Positions 1 through 7,919 of a stretch of DNA of 48,308 nucleotides are shown here, piece after piece. The notes below the pieces were generated by a model. It made no database searches. It was given only the letters and a program-made list of their open reading frames with translations, and was not told the DNA's origin. The DNA is from JAWXTP01 sp044433415 (lineage in GTDB: Bacteria > Bacteroidota > Bacteroidia > Bacteroidales > Rikenellaceae): the NCBI GenBank assembly GCA_044433415.1, contig JAWXTP010000007.1, forward strand, positions 1-48,308. The letters are read 5' to 3'. Numbering within the stretch: position 1 is the stretch's first letter; every line of letters begins with the position of its first letter. A program made the translations under genes and the position numbers.

Positions 1-1
1 G

Positions 2-1030
2 CTATATTTAGACCACTATCATGGTGCTGCTGAGGTAGAGCCTATATCTATAGGTGGTTACACAACATTAGAGGAAACTTACAGCTACAACCCTGTTCCT
101 GACAAGATAGACCCCTCAAAAGCTCACCACGTAATAGGTGTACAAGCAAATGTATGGTCAGAATATATGTATACAGACTCTCTAAAAGAATATAGAACTT
201 ATCCTCGTCTTGTAGCTCTTGCAGAAATTGCTTGGACTGAGTTAGACAAAAAAGACTATACTGATTTTGAACGTCGTATCAACAACATGAACGTACGTTT
301 AGATGGTCACAACATCAACTACCACATTCCTATGCCTGAGGGTCCTATTAGTGACAAGATAGCTTTCTTAGAGTCTACAACTTTAAACTTCAAGAATACT
401 CGTAACTATCCTATGGTATACACTCTTGATGGAACAGAGCCTACTGTAAACTCAGAAGTTTATGCTTCGCCTTTATCATTTACAGAGAATGCATCTGTTA
501 AGATTGCTACTATGCTTCCTCAAGGTAAACTTAGCCGCACTCGTACAGTAAGTGTTGTGAAAGAAACTCTTTCTCCTGCATTTACAGGTAAGACAAAACC
601 AGGTATCAAAATGCGTTCTGTTGATGGTTACTTCCGCAACTCTTCGGCTTATGCTAATGCTAAGTTCTCGGATGCTAAAGTCGTTAAAGACTTCCCTAAA
701 TACCACAATGAGGCATACAAAAAACCTAACGTTGATATTTATGAGGGTTATGTAGAAATCCCTGAAGATGGAGTATACTACTTCGTAACTGACTTAGAGC
801 AACTTTGGATAGACGGTGCTTTAGTTGTTGACAATGACGAAAAAGTTGCTCGTCACTACAATAACAAAGGTACTAAGGCTTTAGCTAAAGGTAAACATTC
901 ATTTAAACTTATCATGAATAACTCAGTGATGGGTGGCTGGCCAAAATCATGGAATAAGAATCACTTTAAATTCATGAAAGACGGTAGCGGTAAATATGTA
1001 GAGTCTACTAAAGATATTATTTCTTATTAA
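2..1030 (+). CDS. Beta-N-acetylhexosaminidase (GH20), 3' part
   Basis: The reading frame is open from base 2, so the start lies outside the window. The visible N-terminal part (LDHYHGAAEVEPISIGGYTT, then QANVWSEY) matches the end of the GH20 catalytic barrel, with the conserved Trp of the substrate pocket in NVWSE. It is followed by a chitobiase C-terminal-type sandwich (YTLDGTEPTVNS) and a PA14-like domain (YEGYVEIPEDGVYYF, then LWIDGALVVDND). Family members remove terminal GlcNAc/GalNAc from glycans in the periplasm or at the cell surface. An internal ATG at 167 is not the real start, because conserved GH20 sequence precedes it. A strong terminator follows. Confidence 0.9.
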   Translation, partial: LYLDHYHGAAEVEPISIGGYTTLEETYSYNPVPDKIDPSKAHHVIGVQANVWSEYMYTDSLKEYRTYPRLVALAEIAWTELDKKDYTDFERRINNMNVRLDGHNINYHIPMPEGPISDKIAFLESTTLNFKNTRNYPMVYTLDGTEPTVNSEVYASPLSFTENASVKIATMLPQGKLSRTRTVSVVKETLSPAFTGKTKPGIKMRSVDGYFRNSSAYANAKFSDAKVVKDFPKYHNEAYKKPNVDIYEGYVEIPEDGVYYFVTDLEQLWIDGALVVDNDEKVARHYNNKGTKALAKGKHSFKLIMNNSVMGGWPKSWNKNHFKFMKDGSGKYVESTKDIISY

Positions 1031-1091
1031 GTTTTAGTTGAAAACCTCACTCAAAAGGAGTTAGGTTAACACAACTTAGCCAATTACTAAA

Positions 1092-1148
1092 AAAGACAAA
1101 CAAAAACTATTTTCTAAGTGGCAAATAGTTTTTGTTTGTCTTTTTTTA
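1092..1148 (+). terminator. Intrinsic terminator after the hexosaminidase
   Basis: A long A-rich hairpin (arms AAAGACAAACAAAAACTATTT and its complement) ends in seven T. Its right arm and T-run are duplicated at 1500-1526. Confidence 0.85.
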
Positions 1149-1173
1149 ATTTAACTTGTATTTTTAAAACGAA

Positions 1174-1190
1174 TGTACTATTTTTGTACA
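1174..1190 (+). promoter_or_regulatory. Promoter with operator-like inverted repeat before the antitoxin-like gene
   Basis: TGTAC, seven bases, GTACA forms an inverted repeat that overlaps a Bacteroidota -7 box (TATTTTTG, 1179-1186). Its position about 40 bases before the ATG suits the autorepression typical of antitoxins. That function is inferred. Confidence 0.45.
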
Positions 1191-1226
1191 AAACAGAGAC
1201 GCTAATATTTATTTAAATTTCATATT

Positions 1227-1505
1227 ATGTTACTATTATCCGTATCAGAATTCAGAGCCAATGTGAGTAAATATCTTCAAATGGCTATGACAGAAAAGGT
1301 TGCAATCCGCAGTAAGTCAGGAATATTTAACATAACTCCAAATACTGAGATTCGCACTACAAATCCATCACCATCTAAAGATGCTTGGTTTGATGTTCCT
1401 GAAAACATGGAGCATCTACAAAAGTCTTTAGAGAAGGCACATGAAAAAGATGCCTCACGTTATTCATGGGAGGAAATTAAAGAGGATTTGTCATCTAGAA
1501 AATAG
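1227..1505 (+). CDS. Orphan antitoxin-like protein (Phd/YefM-like N-terminus)
   Basis: A 92-residue protein. The first 25 residues (LLSVSEFRANVSKYLQMAM) match the pattern of Phd/YefM-type antitoxins, in which this segment forms the DNA-binding fold. The remainder is polar and acidic with a Trp-containing tail (SWEEIKEDL), as expected for a toxin-binding segment. No toxin gene follows: the next gene is a divergent MFS transporter. The gene is framed by a directly repeated terminator arm (1123-1149 and 1500-1526), and the second copy begins in the last codons. It may be a solitary regulator, or a module that lost its RelE/ParE-type toxin. The family assignment is moderate because the similarity is short. 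Confidence 0.6.
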   Translation: MLLLSVSEFRANVSKYLQMAMTEKVAIRSKSGIFNITPNTEIRTTNPSPSKDAWFDVPENMEHLQKSLEKAHEKDASRYSWEEIKEDLSSRK

Positions 1506-1551
1506 TTTCTGTTTGTCTTTTTTTAAAGGTAGTACTGCTGAGTCCTGATAA

Positions 1552-1734
1552 AGTTGCCTGGGTCAAACTGGGTCAAGCTGGATCAAACTGCGTCGCGACA
1601 AGCGACTAAATATTTATAAAAATAATCACAAAATACTATAACCTTAATCATTCAGTCGCTTGTCGCGACCCTGTTCGACCCTGCTTGATTCAGGTCGCTT
1701 GTCGTTATTCATCATTTATCATTAATCATTATCT
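1552..1734. repeat. Family H repeat: decamer array, long palindrome, heptamer array
   Basis: From left to right: units of 10 nt (CTGGGTCAAA, CTGGGTCAAG, CTGGATCAAA); a palindrome with perfect 16-nt arms (GTCGCGACAAGCGACT at about 1590, and its complement ending near 1668) around an AT-rich spacer; decamers on the other strand (GACCCTGTTC, GACCCTGCTT); then a second core CGACAAGCGACC (minus strand). That core is preceded by 7-nt units (GATAATG, ATTAATG) that start directly after the stop codon of the MFS gene. Related copies occur at 5455, 18650, 23183, 24722, 28096 and 48113. Confidence 0.8.
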
Positions 1735-2940
1735 CTACCTTCTAGGTAGGAATATAGCCACCACCCCAAGTATAGGCAAGTAAGAAGACACAGCAAACAC
1801 AGCTTCTACTCCGTGACTTTCAGCGTAACTACCCCAAAAGGCTGCTGCTATACCAGCTATACCAAATGCGAACCCAAAGAACAACCCAGAAATCATTCCT
1901 ATCCTATTAGGCAATAACTCCTGAGCTAATATCACTATAGCAGGAAAGGCAGAAGACAACATAAACGCTGCACCAAAGCTAAACGCTATAGTCCAAGTTA
2001 AATCCATGTAAGGCATAGCCAAAGTAAAAGGTGTAGCACCTAGAATAGAAGCCCAAATCACATATTTACGACCTATTTTATCTCCTATAGGACCTCCAAG
2101 CATAGTACCTAGAGCAGTAGCAAAAATAAATATAAATAAGGCATATTGAGAATCTTGTATTCCAAGACCAAATTTCTCCATAGTATAAAAAGTGTAATAA
2201 CTACTCATACTAGCCATATACACATATTTTGAAAAGATAAGCACCAACAGGATTCCTATATAGAAATAAGTCATCTTATCCGAATAAGGGCGTGGCACCC
2301 AGCCTTCTTCATCTCGTTTAATAATTTTCTTAGCTTTATTATCTTCCCCTACTCTACCGCTCTCTCTAAGCAACTTCTTATACCACCTAGCGATAAAAAC
2401 GCTAGCTGTCACACCTACAAAGGCTAAGAACGCAACAAGAGCAGTATTTTCACGACCATAGGGAGCAATGAATAATGCCGCAAGAAGAGGACCTATAGAG
2501 CTTCCAAGGTTACCACCCACCTGAAATATAGACTGCGCTAAACCCTTTCTTCCTGCTGAGGCTAGAGAGGTAAGTCGTGATGCTTCGGGGTGTATTATAG
2601 AAGAACCAGCACCCACTAGTATCACAGAAAGTACTACCGTAAAGTAGGTATCTGCAAAGGCTAATGACACCAATCCACTAAAAGTAAAACATGCTGCAAG
2701 GGTTATAAACCAAGGGTTTGGTTTTTTATCCAAATAGAGCCCCATCAAAGGTTGCAACATAGATGCTGAAAGTTGATAGAAAAGATTCAAAAGACCTATC
2801 TGCACAAAATTCAACATCAAATCATTTTTCAATATAGGATATAACGATGTCACTACAGCTTGTAAAGCATCATTACAACAGTGGCAAAGACTTAAGGATA
2901 GGAGTATCCCTATCACGGGTGAAGGGTGATTATTTTTCAT
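1735..2940 (-). CDS. MFS transporter, fosmidomycin-resistance (Fsr)-like
   Basis: A 401-residue protein with about 12 hydrophobic segments and the two-halves layout of the major facilitator superfamily, with a charged central loop at roughly residues 188-220 (KKLLRESGRVGEDNKAKK). The segments GSSIIHPEASRLTSLASAGR and GLAQSIFQVGGNLGSSIGPL match the hallmark region of the Fsr subfamily. GGPIGDKIGRKYV is the second-half loop motif. It is expected in the inner membrane as a proton-driven exporter of small toxic compounds; the substrate is unknown. It is a single gene. The stop codon runs directly into a heptamer repeat tract. A -7-like box (TAAATTTG) lies at 2961-2968, giving a short leader. Confidence 0.8.
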   Translation of the reverse strand: MKNNHPSPVIGILLSLSLCHCCNDALQAVVTSLYPILKNDLMLNFVQIGLLNLFYQLSASMLQPLMGLYLDKKPNPWFITLAACFTFSGLVSLAFADTYFTVVLSVILVGAGSSIIHPEASRLTSLASAGRKGLAQSIFQVGGNLGSSIGPLLAALFIAPYGRENTALVAFLAFVGVTASVFIARWYKKLLRESGRVGEDNKAKKIIKRDEEGWVPRPYSDKMTYFYIGILLVLIFSKYVYMASMSSYYTFYTMEKFGLGIQDSQYALFIFIFATALGTMLGGPIGDKIGRKYVIWASILGATPFTLAMPYMDLTWTIAFSFGAAFMLSSAFPAIVILAQELLPNRIGMISGLFFGFAFGIAGIAAAFWGSYAESHGVEAVFAVSSYLPILGVVAIFLPRR

Positions 2941-3065
2941 TTTTCTAATTTTAAGACCGGCAAATTTAATAAAATTATATAAAGAAATACTAGAACTCCC
3001 CTATAATTTTCAGCATAAAATGACGTTTTAACTAAGAGGTTTTAAAAAAAACAGCAACAATATCA

Positions 3066-3094
3066 TTGTTTTTAAAAAATATATTATATATTTG
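3066..3094 (+). promoter_or_regulatory. Promoter of the symporter gene
   Basis: TTG at 3066-3068 and TATATTTG at 3087-3094 are 18 bases apart, matching the Bacteroidota -33/-7 pattern. The start codon is at 3148. Confidence 0.55.
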
Positions 3095-3147
3095 TAAAAT
3101 GTGTTTTGGAAAACCCATTTTAAACTTACTCATTAAAATATTGTATT

Positions 3148-4310
3148 ATGCCAAAAATTCCTTTACTCTTAAAAATTATTATTGCTATAGGTCTCGGTGT
3201 TCTATGCTCATCGTTTATGCCTATACCCTTAGTACGATTATTCGAAACTATAAATTCTATTTTTGGAAATTACCTAGGTTTTGTTATTCCTTTGATAATT
3301 TTAGGTCTTGTTGCTCCTAGCATCAACGACTTAGGAGGAAAGGCTGGTAAATTACTTATCATAACTACCGTCCTAGCCTATTCTAGTACTGTTTTCGCTG
3401 GTTATCTTTCATTCTTTGTATCTAAGATGGTCTATCCTTCGGCTCTAGAAGGTGCTACTTTAGCTCACATAGACTTATCAAACAAAGTTACTGTAACTCC
3501 TTTCTTTACTGTAGATATGCCACCGCTTATGTCTGTGATGTCGGCACTGATTTTAGCATTTATCTTAGGTCTAAGTCTTGCTAAGTTAAACAATGACTGG
3601 TCTCAATTCACTCAGCTACTTAATGAGTTAAAAAGCATAGTTATGCTGATAATCAACAAGTCTATCATCCCTATGTTACCTATCTATATTTTTGGCATTT
3701 TCATGAAGTTAGGTGCTGAGGGACAAGTAGCAGACGTGCTAGGTTTATTTCTGAAAGTTATAGGTATCATCTTCGCCCTACATATAGGCTTGCTTCTGTT
3801 ACAGTTTATCATTGCAGGGCTTGTAGCACGTAAAAACCCTATAAAAGCTCTTATCACTATGCTACCAGCTTATCTTACTGCTCTAGGTACTCAATCATCT
3901 GCGGCAACTATTCCTATAACTTTAGAAAGTGCTAAGAAAAATGGTGTTAGCGATGATATAGCAGAATTTGTAGTTCCTCTATGTGCTACGATTCACTTAT
4001 CGGGTAGTATATTAAAGATTGTGGCATGTACACTTGCAATAGCATGGACAACAGGTATGCCTACAGATATAGCCTTATACACAGGCTTTATATTAATGTT
4101 AGCTATCACTATGGTTGCTGCACCAGGAGTCCCAGGAGGCGCTATAATGGCAGCCCTAGCAATATTGAGCTCTCACCTAGGTTTTAATGAGATGCAAATA
4201 GGTCTTATGATTGCGTATACATTGCTATGGATAGCTTTGGCACTGCATGTAACGTCACAGGCGATGGCGCTATAGCCCTGATAGTAAACACTATCTACAA
4301 AAAGCATTAA
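3148..4310 (+). pseudogene. Dicarboxylate/amino acid:cation symporter (DAACS), frameshifted near the 3' end
   Basis: The uninterrupted frame ends at 4275 after 375 codons and finishes with an atypical tail. From about 4215 the +1 frame instead reads YIAMDSFGTACNVTGDGAIA and continues to a stop at 4308-4310. NVTGD is the conserved binding motif of the last membrane helix in GltP/DctA-type carriers. One missing base after GCG at about 4214 (GCG-TATAC where GCN-CTATAC would restore A-L-Y-I-A) explains the shift. The rest looks intact, including the serine-rich loop (GTQSSAATIPITLESAKKNG) and GVPGGAIMAAL. Without the last helix, transport should fail. It is a recent pseudogene or a one-base sequence error. 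A promoter and a bidirectional terminator frame it. Confidence 0.8.
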
Positions 4311-4317
4311 TAATAAG

Positions 4318-4369
4318 CTCTATAAACAAATGAGGGTGACCATTAGGTCACCCTCATTTGTTTATAGAG
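4318..4369. terminator. Bidirectional terminator between symporter and cysM
   Basis: A perfect 24-bp stem (arms 4318-4341 and 4346-4369) with loop ATTA, core TGAGGGTGACC/GGTCACCCTCA. It sits between convergent genes and can serve both. A similar arm (GGTCACCCTCATTTTTTT) occurs at about 18797. Confidence 0.85.
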
Positions 4370-4406
4370 TTATGGTTATTCGCAAAACTAAATTAGCCTA
4401 GCGTTA

Positions 4407-5309
4407 CTAAAACAAATCAAACATTTTAGTACTTAAATACTTCTCTGCTCTGTCAGGGAATACAACAACAATGTTTCCTCCGTCGACGTGTTCCGCAAGT
4501 TTTGTAGCTGCTAATAGTGCCGCACCACTACTCATACCTGCAAAGATACCTTCATTAGAGATTATTTGACGTGCCATTTTTATAGCTTCTTCACTTTCTA
4601 CCATTATCTGTTCGTCTATTAATGTTGGGTCATAGATAGCAGGAACTATAGCTTCTTCAAGATTTTTTAAACCTTGGATGTAGTGACCTTTAATAGGCTG
4701 AGCACAAACAATCTTTATTGAAGGATTAAATTGTTTCAAGAACTTAGAAAGTCCCATTATAGTACCAGAAGTACCTATAGCACAAACTAAATAATCTATC
4801 TCACCACCTGTCTGTTGCCATATCTCTAGCGCCGTACTCTCATAGTGAGTCAAGAAGTTGTTATTATTCGCAAATTGATCAGGCATAAAATATTTCTCAG
4901 GATTCTCAGCTACCATTTTACGTGCTAAGCGTATAGCTCCATCAGTACCCTCATCAGCAGGTGTTAAAATCACCTTTCCACCGTAAGAACGAATAATCTT
5001 CCTTCTTTCTATAGATACAGCTTCACTCATTACTATCTCTACCTTATAACCTTTAACAACGGCTGCAATTGCTAAACCTATACCTGTGTTACCAGAAGTT
5101 GGCTCTAGGATTATCTTACCTGGTGTCAATGCGCCATATTTCTCAGCCTTATTTAACATTTGTAATGCTATACGGTCTTTTATACTTCCTGTAGGATTAA
5201 AACCCTCTAATTTAGCAAAAATATTTACTTTAGGATTAGGATTTAACCTATTTATCTGCACCATAGGTGTGCTACCTATGGCTTCTAGGATATTCTTTTT
5301 AACTGTCAT
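4407..5309 (-). CDS. cysM: Cysteine synthase (O-acetylserine sulfhydrylase, CysM type)
   Basis: A 300-residue PLP enzyme of fold type II. The PLP lysine lies in NPTGSIKDRIAL (about residue 44), the substrate loop is EPTSGNTGIGLA, the phosphate-binding loop is GTSGT, and the C-terminal active-site serine lies in GMSSGAA. It makes cysteine from O-acetylserine and sulfide in the cytoplasm. The KLEGxNPTGSxKDR sequence resembles CysM more than CysK, so the symbol is chosen on that basis; functional preference for sulfide or thiosulfate cannot be read. Genes labelled cysK in related genomes may be the same. It is monocistronic, with a candidate -7 box at 5383-5390. Confidence 0.85.
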   Translation of the reverse strand: MTVKKNILEAIGSTPMVQINRLNPNPKVNIFAKLEGFNPTGSIKDRIALQMLNKAEKYGALTPGKIILEPTSGNTGIGLAIAAVVKGYKVEIVMSEAVSIERRKIIRSYGGKVILTPADEGTDGAIRLARKMVAENPEKYFMPDQFANNNNFLTHYESTALEIWQQTGGEIDYLVCAIGTSGTIMGLSKFLKQFNPSIKIVCAQPIKGHYIQGLKNLEEAIVPAIYDPTLIDEQIMVESEEAIKMARQIISNEGIFAGMSSGAALLAATKLAEHVDGGNIVVVFPDRAEKYLSTKMFDLF

Positions 5310-5382
5310 GATGTATTTTTCTTAATGTAAGTTCAAAAAGGAAAGTCCTTCTAACAAGACTTCCTTGTAAATGTTTATACCA

Positions 5383-5390
5383 CAAACCTA
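5383..5390 (-). promoter_or_regulatory. Candidate -7 box for cysM
   Basis: The minus strand reads TAGGTTTG, about 75 bases before the start codon. No clear -33 TTG is seen. Confidence 0.35.
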
Positions 5391-5454
5391 ATAAAATATT
5401 TTTTATTTTACACGATTTTAGAAAAAAATAACAAAAACACTAAAAAGTTGGGAT

Positions 5455-5567
5455 TATTTTTCATTTTTAGCTTTTAGATGCAACAAGCGACTAAATAATC
5501 ATTATTTTTTAACAATTATTTAGTCGCTTGTCGTCCCTACAAGCTAAAAGCTAAAAGCTACAAGCTA
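5455..5567. repeat. Family H repeat with heptamers on both sides of a palindrome
   Basis: The left flank has units TTAGCTT and TTAGATG, then CAACAAGCGACT. A perfect 16-bp palindrome (ACAAGCGACTAAATAA with its complement) encloses an AT-rich loop. On the right, reading the minus strand from the esterase stop codon, units ATAGCTT, GTAGCTT, TTAGCTT, TTAGCTT and GTAGGGA lead into CGACAAGCGACT. The 7-nt periodicity is exact on both flanks. Confidence 0.8.
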
Positions 5568-7667
5568 TTAAAGAGATTTTATAGTATCATAAATCAGATT
5601 ACACCACACCTCATAACCTTTATTAATAAGGTGAATCATGTCTGGACGGTAGATATCCTTGCGTGGATCACCATTTTCATCAGTAAAGTAAGGTGTAGGG
5701 TCTACATATTTTATCTGACTGTCAAACTCTATTTTCTTAAGTTCTGACTGTATCCAGTAGTAGTCGTTAAGTCTTTTCTCTGTAGATTTTGTTGGTAACA
5801 AACCGAAAAGGATAATCTTAGAATCTGGGAATTCTTTCTGAGCAGCTTTCACTACAGCTAAAATACCCTCTAAAGTTGTAGGACCATCATCGTCAGCACC
5901 TAGATTGTTAACACCTATAGCTATAGACACATATTTTGGAGCTGCTGAGTTATACTCTCCTGTTTGAAGTCTCCAAAGTAGGTTTTGTGTTTTATCACCT
6001 GAGATACCTGCTGACTCCCAAGAATACTCCTTAAAATAAGGAGATAAATCTCTACTACCTGCTGTCTTCTTTCTATTTCTTGAAGCTCCTTGAGTAATAG
6101 AATTACCCAACATAAGGATATCTACTTTCTGAGCTTTCAAAGTAACAGTAATATCCTCAGCTACTTCATTCCAATCAGCACCATTTAACCAACCCGCAGG
6201 TGATGATCTATAACCATTACCTCTTACAGGTAATATAGCATGATTCTCATACAAGCCATCAGCTTTTAGGATAAAGCGAAGAATTTGCTCTGGTTTACTT
6301 AGCGAATGAGGACAATGTCCTACTCCAGGCTTTGAAATAATAGTTATATTATGCCCCTCAGCACGTAAACGCTTCGCAAAAACATCTGTATTCTCTTTCA
6401 CAGGAACAACAATATCATCTTCACCTACAACATGTAATATAGGTGTTTTACTTTTGGCAAATATCTTAGCTAAATCAATAGGATTTTTCTTATATTTCAA
6501 CATATCAGCTTTAGACTTCATGCCGTATGCTTTTAACATTCTCTCAGTATCTTCCTCACTACCTGCTGACTCACCTTCACCCATAGGCCAACTCTTAAGA
6601 TCCATTACAGGAGCATCAGCATAGATTGCAGACACATATTTAGTATTTTTCGCTGCCCAGTTATAAACAGGTAAGCCACCTCTACCCATACCTTCAAGAG
6701 CTAAAGTCTCACTAAGTCCATAAAAAGTCATTCTTTTGTACACATCATCCCAATGTTTTAAAGCCTCATTGGAGCCATATAGGTTTTCAACACCAAAATA
6801 TACAATATGATAGCCCAACTCTAAAAGTTTTATATCTAATTGAGGTTCATAATCCCAAAATCGAGCACGTAATATCCATTTGCGTTCTTTATTTGCAACT
6901 TTAGGCTGTACGACTTTTAACTGAACATCATCAATCATATACAACTTTCCTAAATAACCATGAAAATTAAAACTTTGTCCCTCAGGCATCAATTTAAATA
7001 CATTAAAAATATTATCCCTTTTCATTGTTAAGTATCTATAGAAATTAGCTGCCATAATTCCTGTACCATTCGATGAAGGATGTATCTTATCAGGGAAAAG
7101 CGACTGCACATAATCCTCACCAAAGATATAATAACTATCAAAAATTTCTAATACATTATCATACGCTAATTTTTCGATTTCTGGAACTATTTTTTCTCTG
7201 ATTTTAGTATCATTAATTTTATCTCCCTCCGTAATGTAACATCTTACTGGAGTTACAAGAATAATTCTGACTTTAGGATTTAATTCTAAATAAGAATTTA
7301 TTAATGCCTGGTAATCATTTTTAAAATTTTCAATATATTTAATATTATGCTCCTTAGAATCATTGGTACCCAGTTTTATAAATATAATATCAGGATTAAA
7401 TTCTAAAGATTTCTTAAATTGCTCTGTTTCCATATAGGGTTTATCTCCCTTTAGTAATACTGTTGTGCCACTAACACCAAAGTTTGCTATTTCATAAACT
7501 TCACCTAAATATCCTTGAAGTTGTGCAGGATAAGAATTCAATTCTCTATTAACTACTCCTGTCCCAAAAGTAATACTATTACCTATGCACGCAACTTTAG
7601 TCTGCGAAAATAAAGGCATAGCAAACATTACACATAATAATGTAACGATATTTTTTTTAATTTCCAT
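5568..7667 (-). CDS. Triple-domain secreted esterase, paralogue A (central nucleophile lost)
   Basis: A 699-residue protein with a signal peptide (residues 1-21, ending LFSQ). Three catalytic-type domains follow. (1) SGNH/GDSL hydrolase, about 24-215: CIGNSITFG with Ser31, GTND at 100-103, DKIHPSS with Asp193/His196. (2) Alpha/beta-hydrolase, about 245-470: elbow GMGRGG at 326-331, GEDD at 416, GVGHCPH at 448. (3) SGNH hydrolase, about 510-699: LGNSITQG with Ser523, a GVNN block, DMIHL near the end. In the central domain the nucleophile position 328 is Gly (GGT), whereas the neighbouring paralogue has Ser (AGT), so this domain is probably inactive. Such proteins are expected to remove acyl groups from plant or host glycans; the substrate is not readable. 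A tandem copy lies upstream. Confidence 0.8.
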   Translation of the reverse strand: MEIKKNIVTLLCVMFAMPLFSQTKVACIGNSITFGTGVVNRELNSYPAQLQGYLGEVYEIANFGVSGTTVLLKGDKPYMETEQFKKSLEFNPDIIFIKLGTNDSKEHNIKYIENFKNDYQALINSYLELNPKVRIILVTPVRCYITEGDKINDTKIREKIVPEIEKLAYDNVLEIFDSYYIFGEDYVQSLFPDKIHPSSNGTGIMAANFYRYLTMKRDNIFNVFKLMPEGQSFNFHGYLGKLYMIDDVQLKVVQPKVANKERKWILRARFWDYEPQLDIKLLELGYHIVYFGVENLYGSNEALKHWDDVYKRMTFYGLSETLALEGMGRGGLPVYNWAAKNTKYVSAIYADAPVMDLKSWPMGEGESAGSEEDTERMLKAYGMKSKADMLKYKKNPIDLAKIFAKSKTPILHVVGEDDIVVPVKENTDVFAKRLRAEGHNITIISKPGVGHCPHSLSKPEQILRFILKADGLYENHAILPVRGNGYRSSPAGWLNGADWNEVAEDITVTLKAQKVDILMLGNSITQGASRNRKKTAGSRDLSPYFKEYSWESAGISGDKTQNLLWRLQTGEYNSAAPKYVSIAIGVNNLGADDDGPTTLEGILAVVKAAQKEFPDSKIILFGLLPTKSTEKRLNDYYWIQSELKKIEFDSQIKYVDPTPYFTDENGDPRKDIYRPDMIHLINKGYEVWCNLIYDTIKSL

Positions 7668-7800
7668 ATTTTTTGATTATAAAAATTAACAAATAACTAC
7701 CAATAATATAAAAAAATATTTTATTTTTCTAAATATTTAAAACCATTTTTAAAATAAAAAACAATTCTCCCTTAGAAACTATTGCATCTAATAAAGTAAA

Positions 7801-7851
7801 AAAGACAAATAAAACTTATCTCTAATAGCAGAATAAGTTCTATTTGTCTTT
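7801..7851 (-). terminator. Terminator between the two esterase paralogues
   Basis: A 19-bp stem with one mismatch (AAAGACAAATAAAACTTAT and its complement) is followed on the minus strand by six T. It suggests that paralogue B is transcribed separately. The arm resembles the terminator at 1092-1148. Confidence 0.75.
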
Positions 7852-7919
7852 ATAATTAACGATAGTTTGTACCATACTAAATTAATCATAGTACTTTACT
7901 CACTTACTAAAGGAGACTT

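Larger units (their letters stand above)
1123..1526. repeat. 27-nt direct repeat flanking the antitoxin-like gene
   Basis: Bases 1123-1149 and 1500-1526 are identical except for one T/C difference (AAATAGTTTTTG versus AAATAGTTTCTG, then GTTTGTC and seven T). The first copy is the right arm of the hexosaminidase terminator. The second lacks a left arm and overlaps the end of the antitoxin-like gene. The pattern suggests that the antitoxin segment was inserted with duplication of, or recombination at, a terminator arm. Confidence 0.75.

Noticed and set aside
1227..1505. A complete toxin-antitoxin pair
   Set aside because: No toxin-like frame follows or precedes on the same strand; the neighbours are a terminator, repeats and an MFS gene.
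1552..1734. Heptamer and decamer arrays as a CRISPR array
   Set aside because: Units are 7-10 nt without spacers, and no cas gene is present.
3066..3320. 84-codon frame overlapping the symporter start
   Set aside because: It lies in another frame of the symporter and its promoter, with no domain or signal.
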